Shown piece by piece: positions 1-9,077 of a DNA stretch of 64,000 bases. A program made the position numbers and the translations under genes. Under the pieces are notes generated by a model, which saw only the letters and a program-made list of their open reading frames with translations, had not been told where the DNA came from and did no database searches. The DNA lies in the NCBI RefSeq assembly GCF_028290625.1, contig NZ_JAQGJM010000034.1, forward strand, positions 173,385 to 237,384. The letters are read 5' to 3'. Numbering within the stretch: position 1 is the stretch's first letter; every line of letters begins with the position of its first letter. This DNA comes from Devosia sp. Lineage in GTDB: Bacteria; Pseudomonadota; Alphaproteobacteria; Rhizobiales; Devosiaceae.

Positions 1-1304
1 CGGGCAATCCAGTGACCGCGCACGACGCCGAATATTCGCTGCAGCGCGTCATCCTGATCGATAGCCGCATCTCGTTCATCCTGACCCAGTTCGGCCTGAC
101 CAAGGAAAACGTCGCAGAGAATATCAAGGCGGTCGATGACCAGACCCTGGTGCTCAAGGTCGACCAGAAATACGCGCCGAGCTTCGTGCTCTACGTGCTG
201 TCGTCCTTCACCGGCGGCATCGTCGACTCCGTGCTGGTGAAGCAGCATGAAGGCGTGCTGGCCGCTGGCGGCAACGACTATGGCAATGCCTGGCTGAAGA
301 GCGAAAATTCGGCTGGCTCGGGCCCCTATGTGCTGACCAAGTGGGATCCGAAGGTTTCGATCCTGTTGTCGCGCAACGACAATTTCTGGCAGACCCCTCC
401 GGGCGTCGAGCGCATTTTCCTGCAGCACATGCCGGAAAGCGCGACGCAGCGCCTGGCACTGGAAAAGGGCGATATCGACATCGCCAACAAGCTTGGCCCC
501 GATGATATCGGCGCCGTTTCGGCCAATCCCGATGTGTCGATCATGGAAGGCAATTCCTCCACGATCTATTATTTCGGCCTGAACGTCCGTAACGAAGCCT
601 TGAGCAATCCCAAGGTCGTGGAAGCCATGAAGTACCTGGTGGATTACCAGGGCATTGCCGACAGCATCGGCCGCGGCACCGTCAAGGTGCACCAGACCAT
701 GATCCCCGACGGGTTCCTGGGCGGTAATATCAACTACAACCCCTACTCGCTCAACGTCGAGAAGGCCAAGGCGCTGATCGCCGAGAGCGGCGTTGCACTG
801 CCGATCAAGCTGGCGACGGTGGTGTGGAACACCTCGCCCTATACCGAATATGCCCAGGCCGTTCAGGCCACCATGGCGCAGGCCGGTATCGAGCTGGACC
901 TGCAGGTTGTCGACGGCGGCCAGTGGCTCGACCGCTACCGCTCGCATGACCTGGATATCTGGTTCGGCCTCTGGGGTCCGGATTATCCCGATCCGCATTC
1001 CAACGCCAAGGCGTTCACGGTCAACGACAAGGCCAATCCCGATGGCCAGCATGGCAACCTCGCCGACCGCTTCGGCTGGGATTCGGGCCCGCTGTCTGAC
1101 GAAGTGCTCGCCGCCGTACAGGAGCAGGACGTCGAAAAGCGCAAGGCGATGTACGACACCATCCAGCGCGCCCACACCGATAGCTCGCCGTTCGTCTACA
1201 TGTTCCAGGACAGCCGCAAGGTTGCCATGCGCTCCAACGTCAAGGGTGTCGTGCTCGGCATCACCTTCTCGGACGACCGCTATGGTGGCGTGACGAAGGA
1301 ATAA
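1..1304 (+). CDS. ABC transporter substrate-binding protein, family 5 (5' end outside window)
   Basis: This is the C-terminal part, about 433 residues, of an extracytoplasmic solute receptor of the peptide/nickel (SBP_bac_5) class. The frame is open to the window edge. The first visible residues (GNPVTAHDAEYSLQRV) match the family's internal 'VTA.DV.YS..R' motif, so the gene begins upstream and the GTG at position 12 is not a start. Later family landmarks are an 'NPYSLNVEKAKALIAESG' segment and a closing 'FVYMFQDSRKVAMRSNVKGV' segment. It heads an operon with two permeases and two ATPases and would deliver an oligopeptide, glycoside or similar solute in the periplasm. The substrate cannot be read from sequence. 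Confidence 0.93.
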   Translation, partial: GNPVTAHDAEYSLQRVILIDSRISFILTQFGLTKENVAENIKAVDDQTLVLKVDQKYAPSFVLYVLSSFTGGIVDSVLVKQHEGVLAAGGNDYGNAWLKSENSAGSGPYVLTKWDPKVSILLSRNDNFWQTPPGVERIFLQHMPESATQRLALEKGDIDIANKLGPDDIGAVSANPDVSIMEGNSSTIYYFGLNVRNEALSNPKVVEAMKYLVDYQGIADSIGRGTVKVHQTMIPDGFLGGNINYNPYSLNVEKAKALIAESGVALPIKLATVVWNTSPYTEYAQAVQATMAQAGIELDLQVVDGGQWLDRYRSHDLDIWFGLWGPDYPDPHSNAKAFTVNDKANPDGQHGNLADRFGWDSGPLSDEVLAAVQEQDVEKRKAMYDTIQRAHTDSSPFVYMFQDSRKVAMRSNVKGVVLGITFSDDRYGGVTKE

Positions 1305-1309
1305 TAAGC

Positions 1310-1345
1310 AGGTCGGCGGCCAACCGAAACGGCGGCCGCCGACCT
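1310..1345 (+). promoter_or_regulatory. Intercistronic hairpin after the SBP gene
   Basis: A perfect 12-bp inverted repeat (AGGTCGGCGGCC with its complement, 12-nt loop) starts 6 nt after the SBP stop codon. No U-tract follows, so it looks more like an mRNA 3'-end stabiliser or attenuator between receptor and permease genes than a full terminator. Confidence 0.7.
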
Positions 1346-1367
1346 CTACTATGCTCCCTTCACCGGG

Positions 1368-1443
1368 TCATTCCCGCGAAGGCGGGAACCTCCGTTTACT
1401 ACCGAAGATCGCCAACAGAGGTCCCCGCCTTCGCGGGGATGAC
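1368..1443. repeat. REP-like inverted pair between SBP and permease genes
   Basis: Two near-identical 25-bp units face each other at 1368-1392 and 1419-1443. The second is the reverse complement of the first apart from two compensating changes in the stem. Each unit holds its own short hairpin (CCCGCGAAGGCGGG type). The arrangement is that of a REP/BIME-style extragenic element sitting inside an operon. Copy number elsewhere in the genome is unknown. Confidence 0.7.
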
Positions 1444-1493
1444 TCCGTGGAAAAGCCAATGCAATCAGTCCCAACGCAGCTAGGCCACACCGC

Positions 1494-2528
1494 TTGACCG
1501 CACCCAGACCGCCCGCAGTCCGCATCATTTTCGGCATCGCCTCCTGGCTGCTCACCGTGGCCATCACGCTGCTGGGGCTGGCGGCGCTGACCTTCTTTAT
1601 CGGCCGCGTACTGCCGATCGATCCGGTGCTCAAGATTGTCGGCGAGAAGGCAGCGCCGGAAGTCTATCAGCGCGTATTCCTTGAACTGGGGCTCGACAAA
1701 CCCGTCTGGCAGCAGTTCTGGGAATACATCATCAAGATCCTGCGCGGCGACTTCGGCACATCGTTCTCCACCACTCGCCCGGTGCTGACCGACCTGCTCA
1801 ATTTCTTTCCGGCGACACTGGAGCTATCGACACTCGGCCTCGTGCTTGGCGTCGTGCTCGGCGTGCCCATGGGTGTCGCCTCGGCCTATTGGCACGAGAA
1901 ATGGCCGGACCATCTGATCCGCATTGTCGGCCTGATCGGCTATTCTGTGCCGATCTTCTGGCTCGGGCTGGTTGGGTTGTTCGTATTCTATTACCGCCTC
2001 GGCTGGGTCTCCGGCCCGGGCCAGCTCGATGTGTTCTTTGTCGGCGTGGTCGATCGCTGGACCGGCTCGATCCTCATCGACAGCGCGCTGCAGGGCGAGT
2101 GGGAAATCTTCTTCAACGCCATCAGCCACATGACGCTGCCGACAATTTTGCTCGGCTATTACAGCCTGGCCTATATTTCGCGCATGACCCGCTCGGTGAT
2201 GCTCGACCAGCTCACCCGCGAATATGTGCTGACCGCGCGCCTCAAGGGCGCCAGCGAATTCCGCGTGGTCATGGGCCATGCCCTACGCAACGCGGCCATT
2301 CCGCTGGTTACCGTTATCGCGCTCAGCTATGGCGGCCTGCTCGAAGGCTCGGTGCTGATCGAGACGATCTTCTCCTGGCCCGGCATCGGCAATTACATCT
2401 ATTCGTCGCTGTTCGCCGCCGACATGAATGCCGTGCTGGGTGGTACTCTGCTGGTCGGGGTAGTCTTCGTGTTCCTCAACATGCTGAGCGACGTGCTGTA
2501 TCGCACGCTCGACCCGCGTTCGCGATAG
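1494..2528 (+). CDS. ABC transporter permease, DppB/OppB type
   Basis: Inner-membrane permease of about 344 residues, a usual length for the family. An N-terminal membrane segment lies at about residues 10-37 and five more hydrophobic segments follow. The EAA cytoplasmic loop is seen as 'YVLTARLKGASEFRVVMGHALRNA', and the C-terminal 'LSDVLYRTLDPR' is typical of DppB. The frame begins at a TTG; no ATG lies nearby and no strong ribosome-binding site was seen, so the start is uncertain. It pairs with the DppC-type permease downstream, separated by a GC-rich hairpin repeat. Confidence 0.92.
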   Translation: MTAPRPPAVRIIFGIASWLLTVAITLLGLAALTFFIGRVLPIDPVLKIVGEKAAPEVYQRVFLELGLDKPVWQQFWEYIIKILRGDFGTSFSTTRPVLTDLLNFFPATLELSTLGLVLGVVLGVPMGVASAYWHEKWPDHLIRIVGLIGYSVPIFWLGLVGLFVFYYRLGWVSGPGQLDVFFVGVVDRWTGSILIDSALQGEWEIFFNAISHMTLPTILLGYYSLAYISRMTRSVMLDQLTREYVLTARLKGASEFRVVMGHALRNAAIPLVTVIALSYGGLLEGSVLIETIFSWPGIGNYIYSSLFAADMNAVLGGTLLVGVVFVFLNMLSDVLYRTLDPRSR

Positions 2529-2571
2529 GAGGGAACCATGACGAGCATAACCCTGAATATTGCAGTCGACA

Positions 2572-2676
2572 CCCTCCCCCTTCGCGGGGAGGGATCAAGG
2601 GTGGGGGGACGTTTAGCCCCCACCCAACATTGTGGCTCCGCACACCCCCACCCTACCTCCCCCGTCAAGGGGGAGG
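2572..2676. repeat. Triple-hairpin GC-rich intergenic repeat
   Basis: Three successive perfect or near-perfect hairpins occupy the spacer between two permease genes: CCCTCCCC/GGGGAGGG (2572-2593), GGGTGGGGG/CCCCCACCC (2599-2625) and CCTCCCCC/GGGGGAGG (2656-2676). Such C/G-run elements are common as dispersed extragenic repeats in alphaproteobacteria. A short reading frame across it (2538-2729) has no protein character. Confidence 0.75.
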
Positions 2677-2725
2677 AGCTGTTCGGCGTATGCGGTGTCT
2701 CAGTGCAACGCGGGGAGCTATGCTC

Positions 2726-3628
2726 ATGAGCGTTATTGCCGATCCCATCATCGATCCGAAGCGCGCCCTCCGCGCCGCGCGGATTGCCGAATTCAAGAGT
2801 TTCGCCCGTCGCTTCATGCGCAATCCGCTCGGCATGGTCGGGCTGGTGATCGTCATTGCGCTACTGGTCTGCGCGGCGCTGGCGCCGATCCTGGCGACGC
2901 ACGATCCCTATCTCCCCGCACTGAGCGATCGCCTGGCTGCGCCGGGCGCCGAATACTGGTTCGGGGCGGATGAACTGGGCCGCGATATCTACTCGCGCAT
3001 CATCTATGGCTCGCGCCTGACGCTGCTGATCGTGGCGCTGGTGATCGTCACCTCCGCCCCGGTGGGCCTCGTCATCGGCGCCATCGCCGGCAATTACGGT
3101 GGCTGGGTCGACCGCATCTTCATGCGCATCACCGACGTATTCCTGGCCATTCCGAAGCTGCTGCTGGCGCTGGCTTTCGTGGCGGCGCTCGGGCCCGGCA
3201 TCGTCAATGCCGCGCTGGCGATCACGCTCACAGCCTGGCCGCCTTATGCGCGACTGGCGCGGGCCGAGGCGCTGATCGTGCGCAATTCGGACTATGTGAA
3301 CGCGATCCGGCTCGCCGGCGCATCGGATTTCCACATCATCGTCTACCACATCATGCCGATGTGCCTGTCCTCGGTCATCGTGCGCATGACCTTCGACATG
3401 GCTGGCATTATCCTGACCGCGGCAGGCCTCGGCTTTATCGGCCTCGGCGCCCAGCCGCCTTTGCCCGAATGGGGCGCGATGATCTCGACCGGGCGCAAGT
3501 TCATCTTCGATCAATGGTGGGTGGCGACCGTGCCTGGCTTTGCGATTTTCATCGTCAGCCTGGGCTTTAACCTCCTGGGTGATGCCATGCGCGATCTACT
3601 CGACCCGCATCTGAGGCAGCGCCGATGA
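2726..3628 (+). CDS. ABC transporter permease, DppC/OppC type
   Basis: Inner-membrane permease of about 300 residues. It has the DppC N-terminal 'FARRFMRNPLGMVGLVIV' and first membrane segment, then 'FGADELGRDIYSRIIYGSR', the family's hallmark 'G(T)DxxGRDxxSRxxxGxR'. The EAA loop is 'YVNAIRLAGASDFHIIVYHIMP' and the end is 'NLLGDAMRDLLDPHL'. A much longer frame runs upstream through the previous permease gene, but its extra part is a shadow. Two ATGs are possible (2720 and 2726); the GGGGAG at 2712 is spaced best for 2726. The stop overlaps the next gene's ATG (ATGA). Confidence 0.93.
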   Translation: MSVIADPIIDPKRALRAARIAEFKSFARRFMRNPLGMVGLVIVIALLVCAALAPILATHDPYLPALSDRLAAPGAEYWFGADELGRDIYSRIIYGSRLTLLIVALVIVTSAPVGLVIGAIAGNYGGWVDRIFMRITDVFLAIPKLLLALAFVAALGPGIVNAALAITLTAWPPYARLARAEALIVRNSDYVNAIRLAGASDFHIIVYHIMPMCLSSVIVRMTFDMAGIILTAAGLGFIGLGAQPPLPEWGAMISTGRKFIFDQWWVATVPGFAIFIVSLGFNLLGDAMRDLLDPHLRQRR

Positions 3629-4473
3629 GCGACAATCTGGTCGAAATCGAAGACCTGCGCATCGCCTTCCCGCGCGAAGGCGGCATGACCGATGCCGTGC
3701 GTGGCGTCTCGCTGTCGCTCGGCCGCGAAAAGCTGGGCATCGTGGGCGAGAGCGGATCTGGCAAAAGCCTGACCGGCCGTGCCCTGCTCGGCGTATTGCC
3801 TTCGTATGCCCGCGTGAGCGTTGACAAGATGATGTTCGATGGCATCGACCTGACCACCGCCTCCCCCAAGCTTCGCCGCTCGCTGCGGGGCGGGCGCATG
3901 GGGATGATCCTGCAGGACCCAAAATTCTCGCTCAACCCGGTGATGCGGGTGGGCTTGCAAATCGTCGAGGCGATCCGCATCGGTGACAAGAAGCTGCCCA
4001 AGCGCGAGGCCTACAGCCAAGCGCTCGCCATCCTCGAGGCCGTCCATATCCGCGATCCCGAACGCGTTTTTTCGCTCTATCCGCATGAGCTTTCCGGCGG
4101 CATGGGCCAGCGCGTCATGATCGCCATGATGGTTGTGCGCGAGCCCGACCTGCTGATCGCCGACGAGCCGACGTCGGCGCTCGATGTCACCGTGCAGACG
4201 CAGGTGCTGTCGATCCTCGATGAGCTGGTCACGCGTCGCGGCATGGGGTTGATTTTCATTAGCCACGACCTGCGGCTGGTGTCACGGTTCTGCGACCGGG
4301 TCATCGTCATGTATGCCGGCCAGATCGTCGAAACCATTCGTGCCGATCGACTGAACGAGGCGACACATCCCTACACGCGGGGTCTGCTCGCGTGCCTGCC
4401 GACGATCGACGGGCCGCTCGATCCCCTGCCCGTGCTGCAACGCCAGGCAAGCTGGCTGGAGGCCCGACCATGA
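3625..4473 (+). CDS. ABC transporter ATP-binding protein, DppD type
   Basis: Cytoplasmic ATPase of 282 residues. Walker A is GESGSGKS at about residues 41-48, the signature is LSGGMGQRV, Walker B is [12 protein letters not shown], and the H-loop is ISHDLRLV. It is shorter than the usual 320-330 residues of DppD because the C-terminal oligopeptide-transporter extension is almost absent. The start overlaps the upstream permease stop by ATGA, and its own stop overlaps the next ATPase start the same way, so the four genes are translationally coupled. Confidence 0.93.
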   Translation: MSDNLVEIEDLRIAFPREGGMTDAVRGVSLSLGREKLGIVGESGSGKSLTGRALLGVLPSYARVSVDKMMFDGIDLTTASPKLRRSLRGGRMGMILQDPKFSLNPVMRVGLQIVEAIRIGDKKLPKREAYSQALAILEAVHIRDPERVFSLYPHELSGGMGQRVMIAMMVVREPDLLIADEPTSALDVTVQTQVLSILDELVTRRGMGLIFISHDLRLVSRFCDRVIVMYAGQIVETIRADRLNEATHPYTRGLLACLPTIDGPLDPLPVLQRQASWLEARP

Positions 4474-5189
4474 TCAAGGTCGATCATCTCACAGTCAATT
4501 TCGGACCGTCGGTCGCCGTGCGCGATGTCAGCTTCTCAGTGGCACAAGGCGAGAGCTTTGGGCTGGTGGGCGAGAGCGGGTCGGGCAAGTCCACCATTTT
4601 GCGCACCGTCATGGGGCTCAATCCCGATTGGTCGGGTTCGATCAAGATCGACGGACAGGACACCAAGTCGACTAGCCGCACCGACCTGGCGCGACGGGTG
4701 CAGATGGTGTTCCAGGACCCCTACGCATCGCTGCATCCGCGCTACGTCATCGGTCATGCAATTGCTGAACCAATGCGTATCAATAAGATGCCCAATCCGG
4801 AGAAACGTACACTCGAATTGCTGGACCTGATCGGGCTAGGCGGACAGTTCCGGTTCCGCTTTCCGCACGAGCTTTCGGGAGGCCAGCGCCAGCGCGTCGC
4901 CATCGCCCGCGCCCTCGCGCTGAACCCCAAAATCCTGCTGCTGGACGAGCCGACCTCGGCGCTGGATGTGTCGATCCAGGCGGAAATCCTCAACCTGCTC
5001 AATCAGTTGCGCAAGGAGCTGAACCTGACCTTCGTCATCGTCAGTCACGATCTGGCGGTGATTTCCTACATGTGCGATCGCCTGATGGTGATGCGCAACG
5101 CGGAGGCGGTGGAAACGCTGAGCCGCAGCCAATTGCGCAGCCGCGATATTGCCCAGAGCTACACACGCGAACTGATCGCCGCAAGTTAG
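4470..5189 (+). CDS. ABC transporter ATP-binding protein, DppF type
   Basis: Second ATPase of the importer, 239 residues. Walker A is GESGSGKST at about 34-42, the signature is [16 protein letters not shown], Walker B is ILLLDEPTSALDVS, and the H-loop is VSHDLAVI. The ATG at 4470 overlaps the preceding stop (ATGA); a longer frame from 4392 is rejected because it runs into the upstream gene. It lacks the C-terminal extension of classical DppF. It is the last gene of the operon; no clear terminator hairpin was found before the tRNA. Confidence 0.93.
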   Translation: MIKVDHLTVNFGPSVAVRDVSFSVAQGESFGLVGESGSGKSTILRTVMGLNPDWSGSIKIDGQDTKSTSRTDLARRVQMVFQDPYASLHPRYVIGHAIAEPMRINKMPNPEKRTLELLDLIGLGGQFRFRFPHELSGGQRQRVAIARALALNPKILLLDEPTSALDVSIQAEILNLLNQLRKELNLTFVIVSHDLAVISYMCDRLMVMRNAEAVETLSRSQLRSRDIAQSYTRELIAAS

Positions 5190-5257
5190 CGCCAAGTCAT
5201 GATCTGCTGCTAAACTGTAAAGACTTAAATAACACACGCGGGACTAGTGTGCGCCAT

Positions 5258-5332
5258 GGCCTCGTGGCGGAGCGTTACGCGGGGGATTGCAACTCCCCAC
5301 ACCCTTGGTTCAAGTCCAGGGCGAGGCCTCCA
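5258..5332 (+). tRNA. tRNA-Cys (anticodon GCA)
   Basis: A cloverleaf can be drawn. The acceptor GGCCTCG pairs with CGAGGCC (5258-5264 with 5322-5328), the anticodon stem is GGGGA/TCCCC around the loop TTGCAAC, the T-loop is TTCAAGT, and an encoded CCA follows discriminator T. Anticodon GCA reads cysteine. Two details differ from the usual tRNA-Cys. The D-loop has one G fewer than the normal GG pair, and the T-stem pairs as six base pairs instead of five, leaving one extra position before the acceptor. It lies tail to tail with the MFS gene, only 3 nt away. Confidence 0.85.
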
Positions 5333-5335
5333 TAT

Positions 5336-6964
5336 TCACGGCGGATCGATAGTGCTGCGCGGCTCGGCGATGGCGGTCAGCCAATCGGTCGGACGCTCGA
5401 CAAAGCGCGTTACCACCGGCGCATCAGGCCCCTCATGCAAAGCCCGAACATGGTCGCCGACCTCGGCATCGGCCTTGGTCATGCGCAGGTTATGGCGCAC
5501 ATATTCGGTCCAGGTCGGGGTTTGGTAGCGTTCCACCCACACGTCCGGATGGCCAAGATCGCGCAGCAGGGTCCAGTGGCGGGCACCGTCGCGGCGGCGG
5601 ATGCGTTTGCGGTCGGCCATGACGCGGAGGAATTCAGCCAGGTGGTGTGGCTTGATGATGTAGGCGATCTGGATCACGATCGGGCCGCTGCGCGCTTCGA
5701 GGTCTAGTTCAAGCGCCGGCTCTTTCCAGCGGTTGAGCGGGTCGAGATCGAGGGTCGAACGTTGCGGCAATGGCAGGACCAAGCCAAGCGCGGCCCCAGC
5801 CAGCATCAGCCCCCCTGCCCCGGCCAAGGCGAGTTGCAGGCCATAAAGCTCGGCGGCGAGGCCCCAAAGCCAACTGCCCAGCGCCATGCCACCAAAGGTC
5901 GCCGTCTGGTAGAGCGATAGAGCTCGGCCCACGACCCAGCGCGGCGACGCCAGTTGGACAGAGACGTTAAAGAGCGACAAGGCCAGCACCCAGCCGGCGC
6001 CCCCGATGAGCAGTGACGCACCGGTTAGCCAGGGTGAGGTGCTGGTGCCGGTGATGGCGGCGCAGATGGCGAAGCCGATAAAGGCCATCCGCACCACGGC
6101 TTCGCTGCTGAAGTGCTGATGCAGCCGATTGCCCAGCAAGGCGCCGCCGACGGCGCCCAGTCCGAACGCGCCAAGCATCAGGCCGTAGGTCAGCGGCCCG
6201 CCGCCGAGCAGGGTTCCGGACACAACCGGCAGCAGCGCCATCACGGTGATGGCTGTAAAGCCGAAGATCAAGCTGCGTAGCATCACCTGGTAGATATTGG
6301 GCGACATGGCCACGTAGCGGATGCCCGACAACATGGCCGCGCCCATGGATTCGCGCGGCAGCAGGGCCACGGCGTTACCCGGTTTCCAGCGAAACAGCAC
6401 CACGATCAGCGCCAGATAGCTCAGCGTATTGATGGCAAAGGCTGCGGCCGCGCCAGCCGCTGCCACCACAATGCCGCCGACGGCCGGGCCGACACTGCGC
6501 GACAGGTTGAAGCCGATGGAATTGAGCGCCACTGCCGAGGGCAGGTGATCGCGCGGTACCAGATCGCCGACCGATGCTTGCCAGGATGGATTGTTGATTG
6601 CGGTGCCGCAGCCGAGCAGGAAGGTGAACGCCAGCAGCAGCCACGGCGACATCATGCCCAGATAGGTCAGCACCATCAGGGTGGCGGACACGGCCAGCAT
6701 GAAGCATTGGGCGGCGAGCATGACCCGGCGGCGGTTGAAGCTATCGGCGATGGCCCCGCCCACGAGCGAAAACAGCATGATCGGCAGGGAAATCGAGGCC
6801 TGGACCAGCGCCACCATATCGACCGAGGAGGCGATCGAGGTCATCAGCCAGGCGGCGCCGACGCTCTGGATCAGCCCGCCGAAACTGGACGCCAGATTGG
6901 CCAGCCAGATGCTGCGGAAGGTCGGATGGGCGAAAGGGGCGAGAGCCGAAGCGCGTTCTGTCAC
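5336..6964 (-). CDS. MFS transporter, MFS_3 (EntS-like) family with C-terminal cytoplasmic domain
   Basis: A 542-residue protein. Residues from about 10 to 405 form a 12-helix major-facilitator core beginning 'PFAHPTFRSIWLANLASSFGG', with 'SWQASVGDLVPRDHLPSAVALNSIGFNLSR' in the N-half, a segment typical of the MFS_3 family. About 130 hydrophilic residues follow, with 'YIIKPHHLAEFLRVMADRKRIRRRDGARHW' resembling a monooxygenase-like ferredoxin fold that is common at the end of this family. The likely role is proton-driven export of a small molecule; the substrate is unknown. The gene is divergent from the luciferase-like oxidoreductase. Confidence 0.88.
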   Translation of the reverse strand: MTERASALAPFAHPTFRSIWLANLASSFGGLIQSVGAAWLMTSIASSVDMVALVQASISLPIMLFSLVGGAIADSFNRRRVMLAAQCFMLAVSATLMVLTYLGMMSPWLLLAFTFLLGCGTAINNPSWQASVGDLVPRDHLPSAVALNSIGFNLSRSVGPAVGGIVVAAAGAAAAFAINTLSYLALIVVLFRWKPGNAVALLPRESMGAAMLSGIRYVAMSPNIYQVMLRSLIFGFTAITVMALLPVVSGTLLGGGPLTYGLMLGAFGLGAVGGALLGNRLHQHFSSEAVVRMAFIGFAICAAITGTSTSPWLTGASLLIGGAGWVLALSLFNVSVQLASPRWVVGRALSLYQTATFGGMALGSWLWGLAAELYGLQLALAGAGGLMLAGAALGLVLPLPQRSTLDLDPLNRWKEPALELDLEARSGPIVIQIAYIIKPHHLAEFLRVMADRKRIRRRDGARHWTLLRDLGHPDVWVERYQTPTWTEYVRHNLRMTKADAEVGDHVRALHEGPDAPVVTRFVERPTDWLTAIAEPRSTIDPP

Positions 6965-7163
6965 CGGGATACTCAGAGTGAAGTTGCAGAATGGCCCAAG
7001 CGCGCCGGTGCCGCAACCTGGGCATGCCGAAAATGTGCCTGCCGAGCAGGTAATTTAGCGCCTGCGGTGGCAAATGGCTGGGCTGCGCCCCATATGCGCC
7101 AGAGGTTTACGTGGACGCATCGTCGCTTACCGATATAAGCATTCAGACCTCGGAGAATTTCCC

Positions 7164-8144
7164 ATGACTGCCTTGTCCATCCTCGATCTGGTGCGCGTCA
7201 GCGAGACCACCGATGCGCGCGGCGCGCTCGATAATGCCCGCGATCTCGCGGCCCACGCCGAAGGCTGGGGCTATCGCCGCTTCTGGGTTGCCGAACATCA
7301 TAACGCGCCCGGCATTGCCAGCGCCGCGACCTCGCTGGTCATCGCCCATATCGCCGCCGGCACGAAGACCATCCGCGTTGGCTCGGGCGGCATCATGCTG
7401 CCCAACCATGCGCCCTATATTATCGCCGAGCAGTTCGGCACGCTGGCGCGGCTGTTTCCGGGGCGGATCGACCTGGGGCTGGGCCGCGCGCCAGGCACCG
7501 ACCAGATGACCGTGCGCGCACTGCGCCGCTCGCCGGAGAATGCCGAGAACTTTCCCAATGACGTGCTGGAGTTGCAGGCGTATTTCGCGCCAGCGGTGCC
7601 CGGCCAGCGGCTGCAGGCGGTCCCGGCGGCGGGCACGGAGATGCCGCTGTGGATCCTGGGATCTAGCACGTTCGGCGCGGTGCTGGCGGCGGAACTCGGC
7701 CTGCCCTATGCGTTCGCGTCCCATTTCGCACCGGCGCAATTGATGCCCGCGCTCGCGCTTTACCGCGAGCGGTTTAAGCCCTCCGAACAATTGGCGGAGC
7801 CCTATGTGATGGCCGGCCTCAATATCGTTGCTGCCGAAACCGATGCCGAGGCGCACCGGTTGGCCACCACGCAATTGATGTCGTTTGCCGATATTTTTCG
7901 CGGCGCGCGCGGGCTGAGCCAGCCGCCCATCGACGATATCGAGACCTATTGGACGCCGCAGGAAAAGGCGCAAGCGTCCCAGATGCTGTCGCGCCGGATT
8001 GTCGGAGCACCCGACACAGTGCGCGCGGGAATGGCGGCGTTCGTGGCCGAAACCGGCATCGATGAACTGATCATCGTCTCGGACGTTTACGACCATGCGG
8101 CGCGCCTGCACTCCTTCGAGCTGATTGCCGCGGCCCAAGAATAG
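7164..8144 (+). CDS. LLM-class flavin-dependent oxidoreductase (luciferase-like)
   Basis: 326 residues of a bacterial-luciferase-like TIM barrel. Landmarks are 'SILDLVRV' at the start, '[17 protein letters not shown]' (about 30-46), '[43 protein letters not shown]' and a C-terminal '[28 protein letters not shown]'. These fit the MsnO8-type subgroup. It would use reduced flavin with an unidentified substrate in the cytoplasm. The ATG at 7164 follows CGGAGA with good spacing, whereas the frame opening at 7074 has no such site. It is divergent from the MFS gene; a functional link is only inference. Confidence 0.9.
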   Translation: MTALSILDLVRVSETTDARGALDNARDLAAHAEGWGYRRFWVAEHHNAPGIASAATSLVIAHIAAGTKTIRVGSGGIMLPNHAPYIIAEQFGTLARLFPGRIDLGLGRAPGTDQMTVRALRRSPENAENFPNDVLELQAYFAPAVPGQRLQAVPAAGTEMPLWILGSSTFGAVLAAELGLPYAFASHFAPAQLMPALALYRERFKPSEQLAEPYVMAGLNIVAAETDAEAHRLATTQLMSFADIFRGARGLSQPPIDDIETYWTPQEKAQASQMLSRRIVGAPDTVRAGMAAFVAETGIDELIIVSDVYDHAARLHSFELIAAAQE

Positions 8145-8495
8145 ACCCGTGATTGGATGTGCTTGCCGGAACGTGTCAGGAACTATCCAGCGCATCGCTA
8201 TCTCGCCGGGTTGGCTGCAATCGGGTTACCCTCACTGCATCGGCGGCGACCGCAGCAGCAACGGACAGAGCGCGACCGACAATTACGGAGTGACCCACAA
8301 TATTGCAATTTCAATGGTCTTCGCCCCGCCTGGCGGCCTCGACTGACGAGTGCGCGCTTCTTGAGTGGATTGGCGCAAGTTCGCAGTAGAAACCGCCGGC
8401 CGCTGACGTGTAAGAGTTGATTCATAGGTTCTAGGTCGGCCGCTACGATTCCAAACACGAAGCTGGTATCAATCAAACAGACGAGGCGGATAGTA
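8145..8495. other. Gene-free stretch
   Basis: About 350 bases between the oxidoreductase and the next gene. No convincing coding frame, RNA or strong hairpin was seen. It presumably contains the promoter of the small secreted protein; a GAGG sits just before that gene's ATG. Confidence 0.5.
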
Positions 8496-9017
8496 ATGAA
8501 TGCTTTTTTCAAGGTAGTCGGGGTCGCTCTGTTGTTGCAGTTAGCGACGCTGGGTGCCTCGCAGGTTGCGGCCGGTGAGACCGAGCTGGCGGTCCTGACC
8601 TCCTATGTGGGCAACTGGCAGGGTGAAGGCGCGCTGGTGGGCGGCGACAAGCCGGAACCGTTCCGTTGCCGCATGGCCATCGCCAAAGGCAATCAGTCGA
8701 AGGTGACCTATACGGGGCGTTGCAGCCTGGTCAGTGCCAACCTATCCATCAGCGGCACCATCGCCTTTAATGACGAGCGCGGACAATACGAAGCGGCGAT
8801 GAGTTCCAATGCCGGCTTTACCGGCCTCGCGGTTGGCAGGCTGCGGGGCGACGACATTACCTTCGACCTGAAAGAGCGGCAGCGGGATCGCAGTGGCAGC
8901 GATGTACGGATCGGCTCGCAGATCATGCTGATCGACGGCAACATTACGGTCAATTTCGAGGTCGAATTCAACAATTCCGGGGATGTGCTGCGTGCCTCTG
9001 TTCCCTTTGCCCGATAA
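8496..9017 (+). CDS. Secreted hypothetical protein, 173 aa
   Basis: I do not recognise a named family. Residues 1-26 form a signal peptide ending near 'ASQVAAGE'. The mature part of about 147 residues is rich in alternating hydrophobic strands ('SKVTYTGRCSLVSANLSISGTIAF', 'ITVNFEVEFNNSGDVLRASV') and begins with 'LTSYVGNWQGEGALVGGD'. That opening is typical of small lipocalin-like beta-barrels measuring 'G.W.G.G'. Two cysteines could form a disulphide. It stands alone before the LolD/FtsX-like pair; GAGG lies about 9 nt before the ATG. Confidence 0.75.
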   Translation: MNAFFKVVGVALLLQLATLGASQVAAGETELAVLTSYVGNWQGEGALVGGDKPEPFRCRMAIAKGNQSKVTYTGRCSLVSANLSISGTIAFNDERGQYEAAMSSNAGFTGLAVGRLRGDDITFDLKERQRDRSGSDVRIGSQIMLIDGNITVNFEVEFNNSGDVLRASVPFAR

Positions 9018-9077
9018 CCGATCATAGTGCGCATGCGCCGGTTGTCGTCACCAGAAAATCTGGGGTGGCACTGAGGC

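Noticed and set aside
1310..1345. Hairpins after SBP genes as ordinary terminators
   Set aside because: None is followed by a T-run and each is followed by a gene of the same operon, so an intercistronic role is preferred.
1889..2725. Upstream extension of the DppC-type permease frame
   Set aside because: The additional 279 codons overlap the DppB-type gene out of frame and have arginine-rich, non-protein composition. The ribosome-binding site supports the start at 2726.
2538..2729. 63-codon frame between permeases
   Set aside because: It consists mostly of the triple-hairpin repeat and has no protein character.
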